From an archaeon (lineage in GTDB: Archaea; Micrarchaeota; Micrarchaeia; Anstonellales; Bilamarchaeaceae): a stretch of DNA of 11,564 nucleotides. Position numbers and translations under genes: made by a program. Below, in pieces: positions 6,490 through 11,564 of the stretch. The notes beneath the pieces were generated by a model. That model had not been told where the DNA came from. It did not search any database and saw nothing but the letters and a program-made list of their open reading frames with translations. How positions within the stretch are numbered: position 1 is the stretch's first letter; each line of letters starts with the position of its first letter. Location: positions 1 to 11,564 of the forward strand of contig JAGVPF010000081.1 in assembly GCA_020052325.1 (NCBI GenBank). The letters are read 5' to 3'.

Positions 6490-6512
6490 CATTAATAGAT
6501 ACCATCATACAC

Positions 6513-7481
6513 ATGGCACTTCTTCATACAAGGCAAAGAAGCCCCCAGGAAAGGGTGGCCAGGTTCTGCGCATACACCGTTCTTGCATCAGCCCTGTTTA
6601 CCGCATGCAAGGGGGATAGGAAGGAAATGCCGCCCCAAAATTCCCAGGAGACCGAAGGCGCGGAAATACCTCATTTCATCCCGCCCAAGGAGAGGGCGCA
6701 GACCCAGTTTCCGGATTCAGGTGCCGTAAAGGCGGGCGATTCAGGAGCAGGGGGCGGCATGAAGGATATGGGAGAGGGCGGAAGCGGCGGATACGTTCCG
6801 CAGGAGCAGGATGCGCCCGGATGCCCGGCGAACATGGGCAGGGCCGGCATCATCTGCATGGACAGGTTTGAAATCACGCTTCTTGACAAGAAAGGCGGAA
6901 CCATACACCCGTTCTACGTGCGCCCGCCGTACGGCATGGACGGGCTTGTGGCGATATCCGAACCCGGCGTATTCCCGCAGGGCTACCTCAGCCAGGAGAT
7001 GCTCGGAAAGGCATGCGCGAATGCCGGAAAGCGCCTTTGCACGCTTTCCGAGTGGCAGGCGGCATGCACGGGCGCGGGAAAGAGGAAGTTCCCATACGGG
7101 AACGGCCCGGCGACGGGGGCGTGCAACGTGGACAAGCGCAGCCCGCACATTCTCGACAAGCATTTTCCGGACACGCCGCACCTGAAAAGGACCGGGAAGC
7201 ATTTCAACGACCCGGCCCTGCTGCAGGACCCGGATTACCTGGGGAGGACCGGGGCGATGAGGAGCTGCGGGACGCCTGAGGGAATCTACGACATGGACGG
7301 AAACCTCTCGGAATGGGTCTCCGATACCGTCCCGAAACCGGACGGCCTGCACGGGACATTCGCCGGTGATGCGTTCAGTGGCGCAGGAACCGAGGGATGC
7401 GGAAGAAGGACGTCTGCCCACGCCAGCAACTACCATGATTATTCGATGGGCGGAAGATGCTGCACGGAAGCCAAGCGATGA
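6513..7481 (+). CDS. lipoprotein with formylglycine-generating-enzyme/SUMF1-type domain lacking the catalytic cysteines
   Basis: 322 aa. The N-terminus has a basic region, a hydrophobic segment and a FTAC lipobox-like end (C32), then about 65 residues of low-complexity Gly/Glu/Pro linker. From C104 the sequence follows the FGE-sulfatase/SUMF1 superfamily: GIICMDRFEITL (112-123), GVFPQGYLSQ (152-161), a KRLCTLSEWQAAC segment (173-185), FPYG (193-196), GIYDMDGNLSEW (257-268), THAH-like TSAHASNYHDY (300-310) and terminal GGRCC (313-317). This arrangement resembles secreted bacterial members of the family, for example from myxobacteria. True FGE has two active-site cysteines in a C-x(4)-C segment near the end; here that region carries Ala/His, so formylglycine synthesis is unlikely. 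Many cysteines suggest disulfides. ATG 6513 is preferred over the in-frame ATG 6390, whose extension crosses the intergenic repeats. Transfer from bacteria is an inference. Confidence 0.87.
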   Translation: MALLHTRQRSPQERVARFCAYTVLASALFTACKGDRKEMPPQNSQETEGAEIPHFIPPKERAQTQFPDSGAVKAGDSGAGGGMKDMGEGGSGGYVPQEQDAPGCPANMGRAGIICMDRFEITLLDKKGGTIHPFYVRPPYGMDGLVAISEPGVFPQGYLSQEMLGKACANAGKRLCTLSEWQAACTGAGKRKFPYGNGPATGACNVDKRSPHILDKHFPDTPHLKRTGKHFNDPALLQDPDYLGRTGAMRSCGTPEGIYDMDGNLSEWVSDTVPKPDGLHGTFAGDAFSGAGTEGCGRRTSAHASNYHDYSMGGRCCTEAKR

Positions 7482-7510
7482 TTGGAGGAGGATTGAAGGC
7501 GGGCAAGGTC

Positions 7511-8128
7511 TTAGCGGGCGGGGACGTAGCGGACGCGCCTGCCTTCGACGACGTATTTGCCTTTTGCGAATGAATCCACAACCTTGGCGTACGCCTCGTG
7601 CTCGCGCTCGAGGATTTTCTTTGCCGCCTCATCCGCGCTCCTGCAAAGGCTGATGTCTATCGCCTCCTGGTGGATTATCGGGCCGGCATCGAGGCTCTCA
7701 TCCACGAAATGTATCGTTAGGCCGGAGATTTTCGCTCCGTAATCAAACGCCTGCTTCTGGGCATCGGCACCAGGGAATGCCGGCAGAAGCGCAGGATGGA
7801 TGTTGATTATGCGGTGCCTGTAGGATTCGAGGAGCTTTTTCCCTTTTATCAGGAGCATATAACCGGCCAGGACGACGATTTCCGCGCCGGACTTGTCCAG
7901 CAGCGCCCTTATCCGCTCATCCATCGACTCGCGGTCCGGGAAATCCTTGCCCTGGACTATTTCGACCGGGATTCCGGCCTGCTTTGCGATGGCGATGGCC
8001 GGGGCGTCCGGATTGTTCGTGATAAGGACGCGGACCTGCGCATCGCATTTTCCGGACTTGATGGATTCCAGAAGCGCCTTGAAATTGCTTCCCCGCCCGG
8101 ATGCGAGAACAGCGACTTTTACCGCCAT
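7511..8128 (-). CDS. purN: phosphoribosylglycinamide formyltransferase (GAR transformylase)
   Basis: 205 aa, the normal family length. Transfers a formyl group from 10-formyltetrahydrofolate to GAR, the third step of de novo purine synthesis, in the cytoplasm. Visible: the phosphate-binding SGRGSNF loop (10-16), AGYMLLI (88-94), the catalytic Asn and His in INIHPALLPAFPG (N109, H111), and Asp147 in DESLDAGPIIHQ. All three catalytic residues are present. The gene is convergent with the SUMF1-type lipoprotein gene (29 nt between stops) and divergent from the 98-aa gene. The TATA-like element at 8151-8160 is about 26 nt before the ATG, with no ribosome-binding site, implying leaderless expression. 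A small inverted repeat (CCGC 8122-8125, GCGG 8131-8134) spans the start codon. No other purine gene lies in the window. Confidence 0.97.
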   Translation of the reverse strand: MAVKVAVLASGRGSNFKALLESIKSGKCDAQVRVLITNNPDAPAIAIAKQAGIPVEIVQGKDFPDRESMDERIRALLDKSGAEIVVLAGYMLLIKGKKLLESYRHRIINIHPALLPAFPGADAQKQAFDYGAKISGLTIHFVDESLDAGPIIHQEAIDISLCRSADEAAKKILEREHEAYAKVVDSFAKGKYVVEGRRVRYVPAR

Positions 8129-8150
8129 TAGCGGAAAATGGGCGAAACAG

Positions 8151-8160
8151 TTTTAATTAT
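8151..8160. promoter_or_regulatory. shared TATA-like element of divergent purN and 98-aa gene
   Basis: TTTTAATTAT is the only AT-rich block in the 52-nt divergent gap. Read on the minus strand, TTAAAA is centred about 26 nt from the purN ATG (8128); read on the plus strand, TTTTAAT is centred about 27 nt from ATG 8181. A GGAGG (8174-8178) sits only 2 nt before ATG 8181, too close to act as a normal Shine-Dalgarno and possibly upstream of the transcript start. Function inferred from spacing. Confidence 0.55.
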
Positions 8161-8180
8161 CATGTGAGTTAGAGGAGGAC

Positions 8181-8477
8181 ATGAAGGCGACGGAAAACGA
8201 CCGGTTTTCTATCCCCGATGTCCAGAACGCCGAATCAATAGAGACGCTGGTGGCCAGGCTGCGCAAGGGCATAACATCCGAATGCTCGGTCCTCCTAAGA
8301 AGGACAAAAGCGCACGCATCGGCTCCATCGGCCGGCTCTTTCCGCATACGGGTGTGGGAGAGCAAAATCAGCAGGATAATCGAGTCGAACGCGAGCACAT
8401 TCGATATCGGCGAGCTGCGCAGGCTCCGCCGCGAGTGCGTTGTGCTCTCGGACGAGATAGGCCGGTTCGAGGCTTGA
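8181..8477 (+). CDS. 98-aa hypothetical protein, helical
   Basis: Not recognised. It begins MKATENDRFSIPDVQNAESI and is rich in Arg, Glu, Ser and Leu. Three amphipathic helices are suggested: about 20-45 (IETLVARLRKGITSECSVLLRR), 56-70 (RIRVWESKISRIIES) and 76-98 (IGELRRLRRECVVLSDEIGRF). There is no signal peptide or membrane segment, so it should be cytoplasmic. Two cysteines occur, without a zinc pattern. Support as a gene comes from its own TATA-like spacing, codon use like its neighbours, and its exact fit between purN and the convergent HExxH gene (10 nt between stops). Function unknown. Confidence 0.7.
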   Translation: MKATENDRFSIPDVQNAESIETLVARLRKGITSECSVLLRRTKAHASAPSAGSFRIRVWESKISRIIESNASTFDIGELRRLRRECVVLSDEIGRFEA

Positions 8478-8487
8478 AAACGCCAAA

Positions 8488-9816
8488 TCAGGGCGGTTGC
8501 GCGTTGTCCAGCTTGATATCCGCCCTGCCGATTCTCCGGTTGGGATTGCATAGCGCTCTTTCTATATAGGGCATGTCGCTTTCGGTTATGAAATCCGAGG
8601 TCTGCGCAAGCCTGATTGGCGCCGGATTGGGCCGCTCGGCCATGCCACCCGCTTCGGCACAGCGGTCAAGGATGGCGTCCAGCATTTTGCGGGCCCAGCC
8701 CCGAAGATAGTCGCCCTCAACGCAGAACACGTGCGGGCCGAGTGCGCGCAGCGCGCTGTCGAAAGAGGGCATCACACGGGTTATGTCAAACCCGCGGAGC
8801 ATCATTGTGCGGAATGCATCTGCCGGATCCGCATGTATTGCCTGGAGGAAGTATGCGATGGCCTCCTTCACCATCGGATGGAGGGGGAGTGAACCGCTCG
8901 CCCTGTGCTCCTCAAGATGGGCAACTTCGTGGGCAACCGTCCAGTCAACCTGCATGTTGAGCGCACGCATCAAAAAGGAACGCGCGGATGGGCTTTCAGA
9001 GGCGATTGAATCGAAGCGCGCCATGATTAGCCTCAGGCAGGAGATGTCCAACGCATAAAGGACCGGAATTTCGTTCTCGGAAAGCGATGCCTTCTCGAAC
9101 ATGCGCGGAAGTGACTCGAGGAGCTTTTTTTTCGGGATGCGCGACAGTTTAAGCTTGAACGGATCGATATGCCTTCCCAGGCCATCCGCATCTGAAAGCC
9201 AGTAATCCAGCGCCTGTATGAGCCTTGCGGCGTTCTGGGTGATGTCGATTTCTATCGAGCCTCCCCCACCGAATGCGAGGTTCAGCCTTCCCTGCCCGAT
9301 GATGCCGCCGTCCGATTCGCCAAGGAACATGTGCATGGGGAACCCGCCCGCCTCCCGCCAATGAAGCATCAGGCCTGCGCTTGAGGGCTTTTGGAAGAAT
9401 GCGTGGACGCCGCACTCTAGGAGAATGTCGTGGATTCTGGCCATCGCCTCGCTCCGGATTGCGGGGGGGACTCCGCATGGGCCCGCGCTTTCCGCCATGT
9501 CCTTCAGTATGCGGAGAACCGGCGCTTTCAAAGGCGGGTCGGCCTTGAGCAGTTCCCGGATAAGGACATGCCCGTCATTCCGTTTTGCATTTGAGGATTT
9601 TGCACCGTATGCATCCGACGAACCGACCAGCCTAAGCCCGTGCCCTGTAAGCTCCCTTGCGAGCCTCGTATTATCCGGCCGCGAAAAAATCTTAGCCACG
9701 CGGAGGCTCTGCATGGTGCCTTCGTGAACAAGCCCGCGGAGCTGGTGGAACCTGAATGCCTTCCTGCCAAGCGCTGGCTCAAAATATTCCCTTAGCTCCT
9801 TTCTGCCAACCGCCAT
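8488..9816 (-). CDS. 442-aa protein with HExxH putative zinc-metallopeptidase motif; family not recognised
   Basis: The first half (residues 1-250) is a mixed alpha/beta sequence with no motif I recognise, including a Gly-rich stretch (LAFGGGGSIEID, about 180-191). At residues 296-300 is HEVAH (nt 8917-8931) inside the pattern VAHEVAHLEEH, a classic zincin motif, followed 18 residues after the second His by KEAIAYFLQ (E318). That placement fits a gluzincin, in which a downstream Glu is the third zinc ligand. There is no signal peptide or membrane segment, so the protein would be cytoplasmic, unlike most secreted peptidases. The C-terminal 60 residues are polar. A TATA-like box at 9840-9847 is about 27 nt upstream of ATG 9816, so the mRNA is probably leaderless. 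The substrate cannot be inferred from the neighbours (98-aa protein, glycosyltransferase). Confidence 0.85.
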   Translation of the reverse strand: MAVGRKELREYFEPALGRKAFRFHQLRGLVHEGTMQSLRVAKIFSRPDNTRLARELTGHGLRLVGSSDAYGAKSSNAKRNDGHVLIRELLKADPPLKAPVLRILKDMAESAGPCGVPPAIRSEAMARIHDILLECGVHAFFQKPSSAGLMLHWREAGGFPMHMFLGESDGGIIGQGRLNLAFGGGGSIEIDITQNAARLIQALDYWLSDADGLGRHIDPFKLKLSRIPKKKLLESLPRMFEKASLSENEIPVLYALDISCLRLIMARFDSIASESPSARSFLMRALNMQVDWTVAHEVAHLEEHRASGSLPLHPMVKEAIAYFLQAIHADPADAFRTMMLRGFDITRVMPSFDSALRALGPHVFCVEGDYLRGWARKMLDAILDRCAEAGGMAERPNPAPIRLAQTSDFITESDMPYIERALCNPNRRIGRADIKLDNAQPP

Positions 9817-9839
9817 TGGTGATAATATGGCTGGGAATG

Positions 9840-9847
9840 TTTTAAAA
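9840..9847 (-). promoter_or_regulatory. TATA-like box of the HExxH gene
   Basis: TTTTAAAA (same on both strands) centred about 27 nt upstream of ATG 9816 on the minus strand, with no Shine-Dalgarno before that ATG. It faces the glycosyltransferase gene across a 139-nt gap that also contains AT-rich ATATAATA and a perfect 10-nt palindrome CATTATAATG (9861-9870) of unknown role. Confidence 0.5.
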
Positions 9848-9902
9848 GTGGGATATAATACATTATAATGGCATAAGAGACGCGTAGGGGCAACTGAATG
9901 GC

Positions 9903-9948
9903 ATATATAGACAGGGTTTTATTTTTTTCCGGATGTTGATGAGGGAGG
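9903..9948 (+). promoter_or_regulatory. glycosyltransferase promoter: TATA-like box, T-rich initiator region and Shine-Dalgarno
   Basis: ATATATA (9903-9909) is followed by a T-rich run (9917-9928) and a strong GGGAGG Shine-Dalgarno (9943-9948) ending 7 nt before ATG 9956. A start about 26 nt after the box gives a leader of about 24 nt. This differs from the leaderless neighbours and fixes the start codon. Confidence 0.55.
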
Positions 9949-9955
9949 AAGCCCA

Positions 9956-10660
9956 ATGTTGAGCGTAATAATTCCCACATACAACGAAGAAGGCAACATC
10001 GGCACGCTGCTTGAGCGCCTGCACCCCCAGCTCGAGCGGGGGGATGAGATGGTCGTTGTCGACAGCTACAGCAGCGACCGCACCGCGGAAATAGCAAAAA
10101 GCTCCGGTGCCCGCGTGGTTCTTGAGCCGAAAAGGGGCAACGGGCTCGCGCGGACAGCCGGGGCTGAGGCCGCAAGAAACGAGATTATCGTTTTCGTGGA
10201 TGCGGACTGTGTCCCATCCAGGGATTTCCTGGCGCGCATTCGGAAGCATTTCACTTCAAAGGATGTGGTGGCTGTTGGCGGCCTCGATTTGTACAGCTCG
10301 GATTCCGGAGCCAGAAAATTCATATACGATGCATTCTCGAGGACCGTATTCTATACGGCCAAACTCACCCATATGCTTACGGGGAGATACTGGCTCGCCT
10401 CGAACAACAGCGCCTACCGAAAGGACGTCTTCCTCTCGGTCGGCGGTTTCCGCTCGGTAATCTGCGAGGATACCGACCTGACACGGAGGCTTCCGCCTTC
10501 GCGCCATGTCGTTTATGACAGCAGGCTTGAGGTGTCCCTGTCCGACCGCCGGTTCAGGAAGGAAGGATTCCTGGGCACAATCGGCCTCTGGGGCAAGAGC
10601 AACCTCGCGGCCTGGACTGGGAAGGGCGTGGACAGCTCGGGTTACAAGACGGAATATTGA
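9956..10660 (+). CDS. family 2 glycosyltransferase (GT-A fold)
   Basis: 234 aa. Transfers a sugar from a nucleotide-sugar donor to an unknown acceptor. The N-terminus is the GT2 signature, LSVIIPTYNEEGNI (residues 2-15), followed by MVVVDSYSSDRTAEIA (32-47), the metal/donor-binding DAD (82-84 in VFVDADCVPS), and the CEDTDLTRRL segment (170-179) bearing the probable catalytic acidic residues. There is no signal peptide and no clear transmembrane helix, so it is probably soluble or peripheral on the cytoplasmic face. The closest style is the dolichol-phosphate/cell-surface glycan group. It is a single gene with its own promoter, divergent from the HExxH gene and convergent with cysS (29 nt between stops). 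A role in glycosylating envelope proteins such as the sequon-rich lipoproteins here is possible but untested. Confidence 0.93.
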   Translation: MLSVIIPTYNEEGNIGTLLERLHPQLERGDEMVVVDSYSSDRTAEIAKSSGARVVLEPKRGNGLARTAGAEAARNEIIVFVDADCVPSRDFLARIRKHFTSKDVVAVGGLDLYSSDSGARKFIYDAFSRTVFYTAKLTHMLTGRYWLASNNSAYRKDVFLSVGGFRSVICEDTDLTRRLPPSRHVVYDSRLEVSLSDRRFRKEGFLGTIGLWGKSNLAAWTGKGVDSSGYKTEY

Positions 10661-10689
10661 AGAATTGAAAGATTCGATAGCCGGGAGGT

Positions 10690-11564
10690 TCACGCAAGCT
10701 TCCAGCGTGTTCCGCCGGCACCCGCCTTATCCTCGATGACTATGCCGATTTCCTTGAGCCGGCCGCGGATGACGTCCGATTTCTTGTAATCCTTCGCGGC
10801 GCGGGCCTCGTCCCGCATGGAAATCAGGCGCATCAGCGCATCTTCGGCTGATGACTCAGCAGGGCCGCCAAGCTCCGCAAGAAGCGCGGATATCGCAGCG
10901 GATTTCGAATCAAGCCCGGCCTTCGCCTCCACAAGGCCAAGTATCCAGAGCATGTCCTCTATCGAGGAACGGATGCGGGCAAGCTGCGCGTGGTCTGGTT
11001 TCCCTGCCCCAACATGGAAGTTGGCAAGGCGCAGAAGGGAGTAGAGCGAGGCAATCGCTTCGGGCGTGTTGAAGTCGTTTTCGAGATGAATATAGAACGA
11101 GGACACCAGGTCATCGCTCTTCTTGCGGAAATCGGCATCGGCTATGCCCCCCGCGCCGCTTTTTCCGATTTCGGCTTCGCGGATAAGACCCAGTGAATTG
11201 AAAATGCGCTCGACGCCCTCTTCCATCGAATCCAGGGCGTCCTGGTCATAATCCAGGGGGCTTCGGTAATGCGACTGCAGGTAGAAGAGGCGGAGGGCGT
11301 TCGGGCTGCTCCGCTGGAGGGCCTGGGCAAGGGTGATGAAATTGCCGAGCGATTTGCTCATCTTCTCCCCCTCCACCGTGAGGAAGCCGGCATGCACCCA
11401 GTAGTTGCAGAAGCGCTCCCCGCTTGCGGCCTCGCTTTGAGCTATCTCGTTCTCGTGATGCGGGAATATGAGGTCCCGCGCGCCACCGTGCATGTCGAGC
11501 GTCCGCTTCGCGTATTTCCGGGACATTGCGCTGCATTCGATGTGCCATCCCGGCCTTCCCGGCC
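10690..11564 (-). CDS. cysS: cysteinyl-tRNA synthetase (partial, N-terminus beyond window)
   Basis: Class I synthetase charging tRNA-Cys. About 291 codons are visible; the full family length is near 460-480, so the N-terminal Rossmann half with the HIGH motif lies beyond the right edge. The frame enters at the edge with [13 protein letters not shown], a CysRS hallmark whose Cys and the following HHENE histidines contribute to the zinc site. Then come [37 protein letters not shown] (KMSKS at nt 11350-11364) and the helical DALR-type anticodon domain with [20 protein letters not shown]. The C-terminal tail ends [21 protein letters not shown], typical of the family. No frameshift or missing catalytic residue was seen. 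Confidence 0.97.
   Translation of the reverse strand, partial: PGRPGWHIECSAMSRKYAKRTLDMHGGARDLIFPHHENEIAQSEAASGERFCNYWVHAGFLTVEGEKMSKSLGNFITLAQALQRSSPNALRLFYLQSHYRSPLDYDQDALDSMEEGVERIFNSLGLIREAEIGKSGAGGIADADFRKKSDDLVSSFYIHLENDFNTPEAIASLYSLLRLANFHVGAGKPDHAQLARIRSSIEDMLWILGLVEAKAGLDSKSAAISALLAELGGPAESSAEDALMRLISMRDEARAAKDYKKSDVIRGRLKEIGIVIEDKAGAGGTRWKLA

Noticed and set aside
6250..6495. 81-codon plus-strand open frame across the tRNA
   Set aside because: It overlaps tRNA-Lys and its second intron; no ribosome-binding site or similarity.
6390..6512. Earlier ATG for the SUMF1-type lipoprotein
   Set aside because: The added 41 residues have no signal character, cover the tRNA-like repeat and the TATA-like box, and ATG 6513 has ideal leaderless spacing.
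7482..7580. GGAGGAGG followed by a TTG-initiated short frame after the SUMF1-type gene
   Set aside because: The frame is antisense to the conserved C-terminal end of purN and has no recognisable product.
8122..8134. CCGC-CATTA-GCGG inverted repeat over the purN start codon as an operator
   Set aside because: Only 4 bp per arm; too short to claim a regulator site without conservation data.
1..11564. CRISPR array, insertion sequence, prophage or toxin-antitoxin locus
   Set aside because: No regularly spaced repeats, transposase or integrase motifs, or paired toxin/antitoxin genes were found on either strand.

Overview
This 11.6 kb, GC-rich and very compact window is archaeal, most likely from a small-genome DPANN-type lineage; the lineage is my inference and no marker here fixes it. 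The reasons are an archaeal-type alanyl-tRNA synthetase with an N-terminal zinc-ribbon extension, TATA-like boxes about 26-28 nt upstream of start codons (leaderless genes), ATGA stop/start overlaps, a tRNA gene with two predicted introns, and lipoproteins with linkers full of N-glycosylation sequons.

Layout. 1-2227 (-) is alaS, running off the left edge. 2305-3458 (-) is a two-gene unit: a small HEPN-like helical protein coupled by ATGA to a sequon-rich lipoprotein. One palindromic TTTAAA element at 3484-3490 lies between this unit and a divergent one at 3513-6118 (+), made of glyS coupled by ATGA to a second sequon-rich lipoprotein with a ComEC-type metallo-beta-lactamase fold. At 6159-6336 (+) is tRNA-Lys(CTT), with a D-loop intron and an anticodon-loop intron. 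At 6513-7481 (+) is a lipoprotein of the formylglycine-generating-enzyme/SUMF1 superfamily that looks bacterial. 7511-8128 (-) is purN. A second shared TATA-like element at 8151-8160 separates purN from a 98-aa unknown protein (8181-8477, +). 8488-9816 (-) is a 442-aa unrecognised protein with an HExxH zinc-peptidase signature. 9956-10660 (+) is a family 2 glycosyltransferase, and 10690-11564 (-) is the C-terminal part of cysS, running off the right edge.

The core content is translation (AlaRS, GlyRS, CysRS, tRNA-Lys) and purine synthesis (PurN). Mixed in are envelope proteins (three predicted lipoproteins) and a glycosyltransferase. I see no CRISPR array, insertion sequence, rRNA or prophage. 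The most unusual items are the MBL-fold lipoprotein whose metal ligands are nearly all replaced, the tRNA with two introns, the HExxH protein, and the two divergent promoters that each appear to use one TATA element for both directions.
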